A program made the translations under genes and the position numbers. A stretch of DNA of 64,000 bases from Phycisphaerae bacterium (lineage in GTDB: Bacteria; Planctomycetota; Phycisphaerae; Phycisphaerales; UBA1924): assembly GCA_016794925.1 (NCBI GenBank), contig JAEUIW010000016.1, positions 1 to 64,000 of the forward strand. Reading direction: 5' to 3'. The notes beneath the pieces are model-generated. The model saw only the letters and a list, made by a program, of their open reading frames with translations. It searched no databases and was not told the origin of the DNA. Shown here one piece after another: positions 38,318-47,557 of this stretch (positions within the stretch are counted from its first letter, which is position 1; every line of letters begins with the position of its first letter).

Positions 38318-38323
38318 TAGCAT
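38318..38323 (+). promoter_or_regulatory. -10-like box TAGCAT, leaderless geometry, pabB
   Basis: TAGCAT ends 6 bases before the ATG at 38330. Confidence 0.4.
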
Positions 38324-38329
38324 CATTGG

Positions 38330-39721
38330 ATGTCGCTCCCCCAGCCCCCGATCCCGATGGACTGGATCCTGAGCCCCACCGAATTGATCGAGCGCTGGCC
38401 CTGCGACCGCCCCCTGGCCGTTCTCGCGTCGGGAGGCGGAAGCGGCACCGAATCTCCGGAATCGCGCTGGACGATCATCGCGAGTCCCATCGAAGTTCGG
38501 ACGCTTCAGCCAGGACGTGTTTTTTCAGCAGGTCTGGAGGCCCAATTCAACCGCGCCACAACGAACGATCGTGACGCGGGATCTGGCATCCCGCCTATTC
38601 AAGGGGGATTTTGGATCGGCTGCCTCGGATACGAGCTCGGGCGCGAGCTCGAGCCTTCCGCTCGCGACACAACCGAGCCCGCCGACGACCGTGGCTGGCC
38701 AACCGGCATGTGGCAACGTTGCCCGTGGGCTTATGTCCATGATCGACTGACCAATCGTTGGTGGCTCGTGGGCTCGGCGCCGCGGGGTGTCGAGTTGCCG
38801 CCGGATGAGCATGGAACGCCGGGCGAACGGCCGCCGGTTCCCGAACTCATGCCGCGGGCGGACGCACGAGAGCGGTTCATCCGCGCCGTCCGCCTCGCCC
38901 AGGACCACATCGCACGCGGCGACGTGTACCAGGTCAACCTGTCGCACCGTCTCTCGGGTCGGTTTCGCGGTGATGCGCGGGCCTTGGCGATGCGCCTGAT
39001 GGCGCGCGCGGATCCTTGGTTTGGAGCGTTTTTGAGTTTCGATGACCCTGTTCGGGGGGTGCGTCGCGCGATCATCTCGCTCAGCCCTGAGCTGTTCCTT
39101 CGTTACGACGCGACGTCGCGAGTCGTCACGACGAGACCGATGAAGGGCACCCGGCCGGGCAGCGCCGCGCCTGAGGAGCTGGAGCGATCCGAAAAGGAGC
39201 GAGCCGAACTCACCATGATCGTGGACCTGATGCGCAACGACCTCGGACGGGTCTGTCGCCCCGGCTCGGTGCGGGTGGAGCGGGCGCGCGCCATCGAGCG
39301 GCACGCCCGTGGAACGGTTCTGCAGGCCGTGGCGACGATCCGCGGCGAAGTCGAGCCGGCGTTCGGCATCGGTGACCTGCTCCGCGCGACATTCCCGCCC
39401 GGCTCCGTCACCGGAGCCCCCAAGATCGCGGCCATGCGGCTGATCGAACGCCTCGAGCCCGTTCGCCGCGGGCCGTACTGCGGAGCGGTCGGCTTCGTGA
39501 GCGATTGCGGCCACGCCGCGTTCAGCGTGGCCATCCGCACCGCGTGCCTCACTGGCGTCAGCGCCGCGACGGCGCCCGACCGGTTCGACTCGGCCGACTT
39601 CGATTACGCGGTGGGCGCGGGCATCGTCGCGGACAGCGATCCCGAATCGGAGTGGGAGGAAACGCTCCACAAGGCCGCGGTCGTGCTCGAGCGCGCCGAC
39701 GCGCGTACGGTGCGTGCATGA
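38330..39721 (+). CDS. pabB: Aminodeoxychorismate synthase component I (anthranilate synthase I family)
   Basis: A 463-residue chorismate-binding enzyme. The catalytic core (about residues 175-455) shows GDVYQVNLSHR, SLSPELFLRY, TRPMKGTRPG, ELTMIVDLMRNDLGRVC, FPPGSVTGAPK and a GAGIVADSDPE-like end. GDVYQVNLS and the MKGTRPR-like loop fit PabB, which makes 4-amino-4-deoxychorismate for folate; anthranilate synthase TrpE cannot be fully excluded. No glutamine amidotransferase or lyase gene is adjacent. The stop codon overlaps the start of the NUDIX gene (ATGA). Confidence 0.88.
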   Translation: MSLPQPPIPMDWILSPTELIERWPCDRPLAVLASGGGSGTESPESRWTIIASPIEVRTLQPGRVFSAGLEAQFNRATTNDRDAGSGIPPIQGGFWIGCLGYELGRELEPSARDTTEPADDRGWPTGMWQRCPWAYVHDRLTNRWWLVGSAPRGVELPPDEHGTPGERPPVPELMPRADARERFIRAVRLAQDHIARGDVYQVNLSHRLSGRFRGDARALAMRLMARADPWFGAFLSFDDPVRGVRRAIISLSPELFLRYDATSRVVTTRPMKGTRPGSAAPEELERSEKERAELTMIVDLMRNDLGRVCRPGSVRVERARAIERHARGTVLQAVATIRGEVEPAFGIGDLLRATFPPGSVTGAPKIAAMRLIERLEPVRRGPYCGAVGFVSDCGHAAFSVAIRTACLTGVSAATAPDRFDSADFDYAVGAGIVADSDPESEWEETLHKAAVVLERADARTVRA

Positions 39722-40332
39722 CCGCGGGCGATGCCTATCGGCTGGAGGTCGGGGGCGGGGCGCGACTGCGAGCGGACATCATCGATGTCTACGTGTTCCG
39801 GAGAGGCGTGCCCAGCGAACGCGACACGGACGGTCGCCTGCAGACCGAGTTCCTTCAACTGCTGCGCCGCGGCGCGCCGCTGGACGGCACCTGGCAGCCC
39901 GTCATGGGTCACGTCGAGCGCGGCGAGAGCAGCGTCGCCTGCGCGCTGCGTGAGCTGCGCGAGGAAGTGGGCCTCGCGCACGCCGACCCGCGCTTCCTCG
40001 GGCTGTACGCCCTGGAGCAGGTCCATCCCTTCTACCTGGCGGCGATCGACTCGATCGTCCTGAGCCCGCGGTTCTGCGCCGAGGTGTCGCGGGATTGGGC
40101 GCCGCGTCTCAACGACGAGCATTCCGACCACCGCTGGGTCGTGCAGGGCGACGCCCCGCTGCGGTTCATGTGGCCCGGCCAGGTCGCGTCGTGCCGCGAG
40201 CTGATCCAGCACGTGCTGCGGCCGCAGTCGTTGTCGTACGCGCCGAGCTGGGTGCGGGTGAACGGTCTGGGCGATTCGCCCCGGCCTACGCCGCGGTACC
40301 CCGGGCCGGGGACCGGTCCACGCGCGCCATGA
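39718..40332 (+). CDS. NUDIX hydrolase
   Basis: A 204-residue NUDIX protein. The box G-x5-E-x7-R-E-x2-E-E-x-G is complete in GHVERGESSVACALRELREEVGL (about residues 63-85), so it should be an active nucleoside-diphosphate hydrolase. The stretch DIIDVYVFRRG precedes it, as in dihydroneopterin triphosphate pyrophosphatase. Position right after pabB (ATGA overlap) makes a role in folate synthesis attractive, but that is inference. The 3' end overlaps the convergent GT2 gene by 47 bases; the last 30 residues are Pro/Gly-rich and may be a by-product of that overlap. Confidence 0.88.
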   Translation: MTAGDAYRLEVGGGARLRADIIDVYVFRRGVPSERDTDGRLQTEFLQLLRRGAPLDGTWQPVMGHVERGESSVACALRELREEVGLAHADPRFLGLYALEQVHPFYLAAIDSIVLSPRFCAEVSRDWAPRLNDEHSDHRWVVQGDAPLRFMWPGQVASCRELIQHVLRPQSLSYAPSWVRVNGLGDSPRPTPRYPGPGTGPRAP

Positions 40333-41482
40333 CAGGGTGCGTACACGCGGCGCGTGTGGCCTTGGGCCCGCGGGCGCCCAGCCACGGGAGCAGCACCCTG
40401 CTTCCGACCGGGTCGGGCGAGCCCGCGTCGAATGCCTCCAGCTCCTCGCGCGCGTCGAGCATCGGTCCGGGCGAGAGCGTGCCGATCACGCGGACCTCCG
40501 CCTCCCGCTCATCACCGACGATGGCGACACCGAGCTCCCGCAGGGCCCGCTCGATCAGATGGTCGTTCTTGCCGCGCCGCACGATGCAGGCGCTCGAGAA
40601 GTGGGCCAGCTCGCGCGCCCGTCCCAGCGCCGCCCGGGCATGGGCCAGGCCGGTGAATCGATCGAACAGATCCGCGCCCATGGGCGTGCGGCGCTGCCGC
40701 CCGAGCGTGAGCGCCGCCTCGCACGCGCCGGCCACGAAGCCCCCCAGGGCGCGTTCGAGCGTCGCGATCCGGCCGTACCGCAGCACCAGCCGGCGGATCT
40801 CGTCGGCGCGTCGATCCGCCGGCGCGTAGCGCGCCATGACCCACGCGTTGTTGCGCACCAGCCGCCGCAGGATGCGGCCCATCGACCGGTTCGCCGCGAC
40901 CTTGTGGTGATGCACGCGGAAGCGCGGATCGAACACCACCCGGAGACCCGTCATCAGCAACCGGGCCGACAGGTCGTACTCCTCGGCGTAGTAGTCGAAC
41001 GCCGGGTCGTACCCGCCCAGCTCCAGGAACGCCCGCGCGCGGACCGCCGCGCCGCAGCCGACGAAGACCTCCGGCAGCCCTCCCGATTCCCGCCGACCCT
41101 CGCCGTGCTCGGGCAGGTGGATGTCGGCGCTGATCGCGCCGACCGTCTCGTCCGCGTCCCGCAGCGCATCGAAGAGCCCGGCGTCCGTCGGGTACGAGTC
41201 GTCGTCGAGCATCACGATCCACTCGACGGCGGCCGTGCGCGCCGCGAACTGTGCGCCCGCGTTCCGTGCCGCGCACCCCTCGTTGACGGGCCTGGGCACG
41301 ACGTGAACGTCCAGATCGTTGGGCAGCCGCACGGGGGCCCGCGTCGGGCTTGACGAAGCGTTGTCAACGATGACGACCATCCCGCCGCCCACCGGCCCGT
41401 GCGGCGGCAGCCGCCCCAGGGCAGCCAGAGTTCGGTCCAGCGTCGCCCGGCGGTCGCGCGTGGGCAGCACGTACGCGATCAT
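40286..41482 (-). CDS. GT2-family glycosyltransferase
   Basis: A 398-residue GT-A glycosyltransferase of family 2. Residues 1-20 give IAYVLPTRDRRATLDRT, followed by VIVDNASSS, NEGCAARNAGAQFA and the metal-binding D-x-D region VMLDDDSYPT. GGYDPAFDYYAEEYDLSARL is the acceptor-side E-D-x-D-like motif. The C-terminal 150 residues are not recognised. The start codon overlaps the stop of the heptose gene upstream (ATGA), which makes transfer of a heptose plausible but unproven. Convergent 47-base overlap with the NUDIX gene. Confidence 0.88.
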   Translation of the reverse strand: MIAYVLPTRDRRATLDRTLAALGRLPPHGPVGGGMVVIVDNASSSPTRAPVRLPNDLDVHVVPRPVNEGCAARNAGAQFAARTAAVEWIVMLDDDSYPTDAGLFDALRDADETVGAISADIHLPEHGEGRRESGGLPEVFVGCGAAVRARAFLELGGYDPAFDYYAEEYDLSARLLMTGLRVVFDPRFRVHHHKVAANRSMGRILRRLVRNNAWVMARYAPADRRADEIRRLVLRYGRIATLERALGGFVAGACEAALTLGRQRRTPMGADLFDRFTGLAHARAALGRARELAHFSSACIVRRGKNDHLIERALRELGVAIVGDEREAEVRVIGTLSPGPMLDAREELEAFDAGSPDPVGSRVLLPWLGARGPKATRAACTHPVMARVDRSPARGTAA

Positions 41483-43140
41483 GACGCACGCAGCCCCGCC
41501 GCGGGCGTGCTCGCGAGCGGCACGCCGATCCTCGGCGCGTCGAAGTCGGCGGGCGCCCACGCGAGATGGGCCGTGTGCAGCCGCACCACGCCGTGGCGCA
41601 GGTCGGTCGCCGAAACCGCGATGTTCCCCAGCCGCTGGGCCTCGACCGCCGCCGCCACCGACCCCAGGAACGCCGCCGCCAGCGGGCCCGCCCCGGCGAC
41701 CATGGCCAGCGTGGCCGCGGCGAGCAGCGCGTCGCCACAACCCAGCGGGTCGACCGCGTGCGCCGCCAGCGCCGGCACGTGCTCGCCGCGCAGGCGCGAG
41801 CGGAACGCGTCCGCGCCGGCCCCGGCATCACCCGGCAGCGGGTCGAACAGGATCAGCCCGTCGGCCCCGAGCGTGACGATCGAAGCGCGCGACCGCGTCC
41901 GTTCCAGCAGCCGCCACGCCACCGTCGAAAGACCCTCCTCATAGTTCGCCAGCGCGTCGCGCAGTTCCTGCTCGCTCGGGCACAGCAGGTCCATGCCCGC
42001 CATGCGCAGCAGGCCCGCGCGACGACCCGAAACGTCGCCCGTCATCACCCCCACGCGCGGGCGCACCGCGGTGCACATCTTCTCCAGCGTCAGGCCGGAC
42101 AGCAGCCCGTTCCCGAAGTCCGCGATGATCGCGCCGTCGCACCCCCGCGCCGCCTCCGCCGCAGCCCCGCACAGGCGCTCCCGGCGGGCCGCGTCCAGCA
42201 CGATCGGCTCGAGCTGGTTGAGCTTCATCACCTTCTGCGCCCCCACCAGGTACCGCTGCTTCTCGGCGATGGGCGTGTCCACCTCGATCGCCCGCACCTC
42301 GATCCCCTCCGACGCCAGACGCCGCCGGACCGCCTCGCTCGCGGGCGAATCCGGCAACGCGGTCACCAGCACGGGACGCGCCCCCATCGCCGCGAGATGC
42401 CGCGCGATCACCGCCGCGCCCCCGTCGTACCCGCGCCGCTCCAACGGGCGGAGCGTCATGATCGGGCTCTCGCCCGCGATCTCGGGGCGGTCGCACAGCA
42501 CGTACGTGTCGAGGATCGTCTCGCCGACCACCAGCATCCGCCGGCCCCGGAACGACGAGATCAGCCCGCTCAGGCGGGCCCCGTCCAGCTCCGGGAGCCG
42601 CAGCAGCGCCGTCAGCCGCGCGTGGAACGGATCCGCCGAGCGCTCCAGCGCGGCGATCAACGCCGTCGACGAGAACACCACGTCCCCCGACGTGAACACC
42701 ACGCGGCCGCCCCCCCGCTCCACGGCCGTTCGTTCCGCCCGGAAGCGCGGATCGGCGTTCACCTCGTATTCCTTCCCCTTCACGTACACGTCCGGCCGCA
42801 CCTCGGACAGGAGCTCCGCGGCGGTCTCCCGCTGCTCGACGTACACCCAGTCGACAAAGTCGAGCGCGGCGAGGTTGTCCGCGCGCAGCTCCTCGGGGAT
42901 CAGGGGCCGGCCCGTGCCCTTGCGCATCGTGGCGTCCCCGGTGATGGAAACCAGCAGCACGTCGCCGTGCCCCTTCGCCTGTCGCAGGTGCCGCACGTGT
43001 CCCGGATGCACGATGTCGAAGCACCCATGACACTGCACCACGGCCCGTCCATCACGTCGCGCCACCTCCCGCTCGGCCAGCAGGCGCTCGTGGCTCAGGA
43101 TTTTCAGGGCGCTCGTGCCGCGCGGCGGGTCAACAGGCAT
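41479..43140 (-). CDS. HldE/RfaE-like bifunctional heptose kinase and nucleotidyltransferase, domains in reverse order
   Basis: HldE makes ADP-heptose by phosphorylating heptose-7-phosphate at C1 and then adenylylating it. In this 553-residue protein the nucleotidyltransferase comes first (about residues 12-160; VQCHGCFDIVHPGHVRHL with His45 and His48 of H-x-G-H), and the PfkB-type sugar kinase second (about 195-520; GGAAVIARHLAAMG, DPLGCGDALLAA with catalytic Asp470). E. coli HldE has kinase first. Both active sites look intact. The GT2 gene follows with an ATGA overlap. It supplies activated heptose, or a related sugar, for the glycan genes around it. Nucleotide choice (ADP or GDP) is not evident. 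Confidence 0.88.
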   Translation of the reverse strand: MPVDPPRGTSALKILSHERLLAEREVARRDGRAVVQCHGCFDIVHPGHVRHLRQAKGHGDVLLVSITGDATMRKGTGRPLIPEELRADNLAALDFVDWVYVEQRETAAELLSEVRPDVYVKGKEYEVNADPRFRAERTAVERGGGRVVFTSGDVVFSSTALIAALERSADPFHARLTALLRLPELDGARLSGLISSFRGRRMLVVGETILDTYVLCDRPEIAGESPIMTLRPLERRGYDGGAAVIARHLAAMGARPVLVTALPDSPASEAVRRRLASEGIEVRAIEVDTPIAEKQRYLVGAQKVMKLNQLEPIVLDAARRERLCGAAAEAARGCDGAIIADFGNGLLSGLTLEKMCTAVRPRVGVMTGDVSGRRAGLLRMAGMDLLCPSEQELRDALANYEEGLSTVAWRLLERTRSRASIVTLGADGLILFDPLPGDAGAGADAFRSRLRGEHVPALAAHAVDPLGCGDALLAAATLAMVAGAGPLAAAFLGSVAAAVEAQRLGNIAVSATDLRHGVVRLHTAHLAWAPADFDAPRIGVPLASTPAAGLRAS

Positions 43141-43258
43141 CGCCGTGTTATCGGTTGCACAACGCTCCCTCCCTCACACCCCCGCGGCCGTGCCCTCAAG
43201 ATTGACCTGACCGGCACAATCCGCGCGGTTTTGCCTACCTCGAACCCGCCGACGGTCG

Positions 43259-45850
43259 ATGAACCGGATCATGACGGCTGTATCGGCAACCGCGATAGGG
43301 GTACGTTCGGGTTCGACCGAACGCGACGTTGCGTCCCCTCTCGGTGCATCCCGCGCCGCGTCGAATCCCGCGGCCTCGATGACGCTCGGAGATCTCATTC
43401 AGTTCGGCCGCGCGGATCGTCCCTGGGAGTTCCTCCCACTCGCCGCCCGCGCGCTGGTTCAGGTTCCCGATGCACACATGCTCCGCCTGCTCGCGGCCGC
43501 GAACTTCGCAAAGCTCGGGCTTCGGGCGCTCGCGTGCGAGTGTCTGGACGACCTCCCGCATGACCTGCGTGCCGAGCCCAGCGCCGCCGCGTTGTCCCGG
43601 CTCGTCGAGCAGTTGCCCGACGACCGGATCCCGCGCCCGGTGCGGGAGCAGCGGGCACGGGACGCCTGGATCGCGCTCCGCGCCCGCGCCGTGGCTATCG
43701 CCGGCGCCGATGCCCCGTTCGAGCAATGGGCACGATCGGAGGCCGATGTCGAAGCGTTCCGCACCCGCGATGGGAACGTGGTCCGTCGCGACGCGGCCAC
43801 GCGTGGGTCGGCCAGCCGCTTCTTCCGGTGGGCCGATGACGTTGGCGCCGCGGCGGCGCTGCGGCTTCCGCCGCTGGGCCCGGCCGCGGCCCCGTTCACG
43901 ATCGAGGGGGTGCTCCCGCCCTGGCTGCTCATGCGCGTCTGCCGCGAAGCCCCGCGTCAGCCCGACGGATTCTGGCCGCGGATCCGCGTGGTGCAGCGGG
44001 ACGTGGGCGAACTGCTCACCGGCCTGAGCATGGACGATCTGGCGGACACCGTGGCGCAAACCAGGCTGGAGTGGCACGTCGGCCCCGACGCGGCCCGCGG
44101 CCTTCGGGCGGCACTCCATGCGCAACGCGCCTGCGTCATCGCCGGGCCGTCCGTGACGCTCCCCGGCTCCCGCGCCCCGGGGGCCGGCGAGCCCGCGCCC
44201 GGTCCAGACGTCGAACGCATCATCGCCGACGCCGCGGCGGATCAGGAGCGTGAACGTGCCGCGCTGCAGGCGCACGTCGCCGCGCAGTACGCCCCGCGCG
44301 ACGCCGCATGGTGGGCCCGCCGATTCGCGGCGGCCCTTGCGGGGAAGGACGGGGGCGGCCCGCCCCTGCGCGTGCTCATCCCCACCTACCGGCTCTCAAC
44401 GTATGTGCGGCACGCGAGCGCGGACCTCGCCGAGGCGCTCCGCGGGTCGGGCTGCCGCGTCGAGCTCCTGATGGAGCCGGACGAGAGCAGCCGCCTGTGC
44501 GAGGTCGCGTACCTCCGCGTGCTGAAGGACTTCGATCCGGATCTGATGGTGCTGATCAACTACCCGCGCCGTGTGCTGGGCACGGTCATCCCGGCCAACC
44601 TGCCGTTCGTCACCTGGATTCAGGACGCCATGCCCCATCAGTTCGACGAACGGGCCGGCGCGGGGCTCGGGCCGCTCGATTTCCTCATCGGTTTCCTGCA
44701 CCGCGAGCTCTTCACTCGATTCGGGTACCGGCGCGATGCCCGCCGGACGCTCGACTTCCCGATCGTCGTCAGCCCGGCCAAGTTCCACCCCGGCCCCATC
44801 GGGCCCGATGCGGCCCGGAGACACGAATGCGAGCTCGCGTTCGTCAGCCATCACGGCCAGACACCCGAGGCGCTCCACGACCAGCTCGCGCGCGAGGCCG
44901 CCGCGGACCGCGCCCTCTCGGGCGTGATGAACGACCTGCGTGACCCGATCCTCGCGCTCGCCCGCGCGCCCATGTCCCCGGGGTTCTCGCTGCAGGGCGG
45001 CCTGAACGCCGCCGTCGCACGGGCCGTCGGCGTTGGGTACCCCGACCTCGACGACGCGGGCCGCGCCCGGGCCGCGGTGCTCGTCAATCGGCTCTACGCC
45101 TCGCGGATCGCCGAGCGTGCCATCCGTCATCAGACCGTCGCGTGGGCGGCCGAGATCGCCGAACGCCGCGGCTGGCGGCTGCACCTGTACGGCCGGGCCT
45201 GGGAAACCCATCCCACGCTGGGCCGGCACGCGCGCGGCGAGCTCACGCACGGCGAGGACCTGCGCGCGTGCTACCGCGCCGCACGCGTTCACCTGCACGC
45301 CTCATCCAATCAGCTCTGCCACCAGCGCGTGATGGAGTGCGCGCTCTCGGGCGGCCTGCCCCTGTGCCGGCTGCACGACGGAGAGCTCGGCGTGATCCGC
45401 CACGCCCTCTGGCGCACGCTCGCGCTCCGGTGCGAGCCCGACGTCACGTCCGGGGCCCCGGCCCAATGGGGCGACGCCGTAGGCTTTACCGTCGCCGACC
45501 ACCCCGAAGCGATGGCCTACGCGGCGCTCCTGCAGCGCCTCGGGTGGCCCGAGCCCCACGGGGGCGTGATCTGGATTCACCGCGCGCGATTGGACGCGGT
45601 GCGCGCCGACGCCGCCCCCCTTCCCGACGAGCGCCGCGCCGATTGGCTGCTGGGCGACCTGGCCGAGACCACGTTCTGGTCCCCGCAGGGGCTGGAGCGG
45701 ACGGTGATGCGCGCCGTCGAGGACGACGACTGGCGCGCGGGCTGGTCCGCGTTCATCGCCGCTCGTGTCCGCGCGCGGCTCACCACCGACAGGCTCGCCC
45801 GGCGCACCCTCGAGCTGGTGTGCGGCGGACTCGGGGAGCCGCGCCCATGA
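43259..45850 (+). CDS. Large glycosyltransferase-like protein with long unknown N-terminal half
   Basis: An 863-residue protein. Residues from about 365 on look like a GT-B glycosyltransferase (LRVLIPTYRLSTYVRH, a DPDLMVLINYP strand, TWIQDAMPHQF). The region near 660-700 (HGEDLRACYRAARVHLHASSN, VMECALSGGLPLCRL) matches the nucleotide-sugar lobe of CgeB-like Glyco_trans_1_2 proteins. Residues 1-360 are Ala/Arg-rich and not recognised. The start is not certain: ATG 43259, 43271 and 43379 are all possible, and none has a clear ribosome site. The stop overlaps the next GT4 start (ATGA). Confidence 0.75.
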   Translation: MNRIMTAVSATAIGVRSGSTERDVASPLGASRAASNPAASMTLGDLIQFGRADRPWEFLPLAARALVQVPDAHMLRLLAAANFAKLGLRALACECLDDLPHDLRAEPSAAALSRLVEQLPDDRIPRPVREQRARDAWIALRARAVAIAGADAPFEQWARSEADVEAFRTRDGNVVRRDAATRGSASRFFRWADDVGAAAALRLPPLGPAAAPFTIEGVLPPWLLMRVCREAPRQPDGFWPRIRVVQRDVGELLTGLSMDDLADTVAQTRLEWHVGPDAARGLRAALHAQRACVIAGPSVTLPGSRAPGAGEPAPGPDVERIIADAAADQERERAALQAHVAAQYAPRDAAWWARRFAAALAGKDGGGPPLRVLIPTYRLSTYVRHASADLAEALRGSGCRVELLMEPDESSRLCEVAYLRVLKDFDPDLMVLINYPRRVLGTVIPANLPFVTWIQDAMPHQFDERAGAGLGPLDFLIGFLHRELFTRFGYRRDARRTLDFPIVVSPAKFHPGPIGPDAARRHECELAFVSHHGQTPEALHDQLAREAAADRALSGVMNDLRDPILALARAPMSPGFSLQGGLNAAVARAVGVGYPDLDDAGRARAAVLVNRLYASRIAERAIRHQTVAWAAEIAERRGWRLHLYGRAWETHPTLGRHARGELTHGEDLRACYRAARVHLHASSNQLCHQRVMECALSGGLPLCRLHDGELGVIRHALWRTLALRCEPDVTSGAPAQWGDAVGFTVADHPEAMAYAALLQRLGWPEPHGGVIWIHRARLDAVRADAAPLPDERRADWLLGDLAETTFWSPQGLERTVMRAVEDDDWRAGWSAFIAARVRARLTTDRLARRTLELVCGGLGEPRP

Positions 45851-47553
45851 ACCGCGCTCCTGTCGTGGTGCCCGAGACGTCGTCCCCGGCCCCGGCGGGC
45901 GCGACCCGATCCCCGAACGTCGTCGCGCTCATGGGCAATCACCCGCTCAGCGGCGTCAGTGTCTGGTGCGAACGCATGACCCGCCCCGGCTCCGCGGCGA
46001 CCCCCTGGTCCGTCCTGGTCGTCGGCGAGGGGCTGCGCGCCGAGGATCTCGCCGAATTTCCGGGGTGGGGAAGCGAACGAATCCACCTTGCGGCGTGGCG
46101 CCGCGGCGACTCACCCGTCGATCAGGTCCTGGCGGTCCGCGCCGCGCTCCGTGCGCTGGACGCCGACGTGGTGATCCCCAACGACGTCCCCCACGGCTTC
46201 GCGTGCGCCGCCCTCGACGCGGCCCGTGGCCTGCGTGCCGCCGCCGTCATCCACGCCGACGACCCCCGGTACGAGGAACTCCTTGCCCGCGCCGCGCCGC
46301 ACGTCGCCGCCTGGCGTGCCGTCAGCCGCGGCGCGACCCGACGCGCCGCGCCGCTCGCCAACCTCCAAGGAGAAGCCGGCCCCGGCGGCGTGATCCCCTG
46401 CGGGGTGGACGTGCCCGCGCTCCCGAGTCCCCGGCCGACGGGCGCCACGCTCCGGTTGCTCTACGCCGGTCGGCTTGATCATGCGTACAAGCGCTGCCTC
46501 GATCTCGTCCGGCTTGCCGATGAGCTTCACGCCCGCGCGTGCCCGTTCGTGCTCACCGTCGTGGGGGACGGACCCGCGTCCGATGCGTTCGCCCGCGCCG
46601 CGGCCGAGCACGCATTGGCCGGGCGCATCCGCCTCCCGGGCCGTGTCCGTGCCGCGGAGGTCCGCGGCCTTCTCGAATCGCACGATGCGCTGGTGATGGT
46701 GAGCGCGTCCGAGGGGCACCCCACCGTCGCCGTGGAGGCGATGGCCGCGTCCCGGGCCTGCGCGCTCACCGAGGGCTGCGGCGGGGCCGCCGCGCGCGCG
46801 CGCGACGGGATCGACGCGATCATCGTCCCCATCGGGGACATGCACGCGATGGCCGGGCGGCTCCACAACGCCTTTCTGGCCGGGACATTCGCCCGAATGG
46901 GGGCGGCCGCGCACGCCGCCGCACGTCGGGAGTACGACCTTGCCCGTCTCGCTCCCGAGTACGACCGCCTGATCGCCGAGGCTCGTGGGGTCGTGCCGCT
47001 CTTTCTGGGGGGATCGCCCGCGAGCCTTCGCGAGGCCTGGCACTCCGTCCTCGCCATCCTGGAGTCGATCGGTCCCTGCACGGAGAACAAACTCGCCGAC
47101 CTGGCCCTCAACTGGCTCGCGTCGCTGGGTGTCCCCGTCACGCACGCCCGTCGGGGTCAGTCGGCACTCCGCGTCGGCGCGCTCGAACTTCCCCTCCGCG
47201 CCCCGGGCATCCCGGCGGTCGCGGAAGTACGCCTGGCGCGCGCGGCGCGCGATTTGCGCGCGCAGGGGGTGTCCCGCATCGCCCTGTATGGGGCCGGGCT
47301 CCACACCCGACGGCTGCGGCACGTTGTCGAATCCCTCCCCGAGATTGTCGCCATTCTCGATGATCGCGCCGGCCTGCCGCCCCCGCTCGGGCCCGGTGAG
47401 CGGCTCTGGAACCTGCCGATCCTCTCCCCGGAGCGTCTGCGAGAGGCGGGCGTGGGGGGCGTCATTATCTCGAGCGATGAGCACGAGGCGAACATGCTCC
47501 GCCGCGCCAGTCACTGGCCCGTGCGCGTGGTCCCGCTCTACGCCGCGGCGTAG
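45847..47553 (+). CDS. GT4 glycosyltransferase with C-terminal GxGxHT module
   Basis: A 568-residue protein, coupled to the gene before it by ATGA. Residues about 25-380 are a GT4 glycosyltransferase (LRLLYAGRLDHAYKRCLDLV, VVGDGPASDAFAR, SASEGHPTVAVEAMAASRA). A helical connector follows. The last ~90 residues (from 482) form a Rossmann-like module: GAGLHT, AILDDR, then IISSDEHEAN and a terminal VVPLY. The same module ends the next gene and the GT4 at 56471. I do not recognise it; it resembles nucleotide-binding PglD-N or C-methyltransferase tail folds in outline only. Confidence 0.85.
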   Translation: MNRAPVVVPETSSPAPAGATRSPNVVALMGNHPLSGVSVWCERMTRPGSAATPWSVLVVGEGLRAEDLAEFPGWGSERIHLAAWRRGDSPVDQVLAVRAALRALDADVVIPNDVPHGFACAALDAARGLRAAAVIHADDPRYEELLARAAPHVAAWRAVSRGATRRAAPLANLQGEAGPGGVIPCGVDVPALPSPRPTGATLRLLYAGRLDHAYKRCLDLVRLADELHARACPFVLTVVGDGPASDAFARAAAEHALAGRIRLPGRVRAAEVRGLLESHDALVMVSASEGHPTVAVEAMAASRACALTEGCGGAAARARDGIDAIIVPIGDMHAMAGRLHNAFLAGTFARMGAAAHAAARREYDLARLAPEYDRLIAEARGVVPLFLGGSPASLREAWHSVLAILESIGPCTENKLADLALNWLASLGVPVTHARRGQSALRVGALELPLRAPGIPAVAEVRLARAARDLRAQGVSRIALYGAGLHTRRLRHVVESLPEIVAILDDRAGLPPPLGPGERLWNLPILSPERLREAGVGGVIISSDEHEANMLRRASHWPVRVVPLYAAA

Positions 47554-47557
47554 CCCC

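Noticed and set aside
43201..43258. Sigma54-like GG-N10-GC upstream of the 863-residue protein gene
   Set aside because: Only the GG/GC spacing fits; the flanking consensus (TTGCW) does not. Such matches are common in GC-rich DNA.
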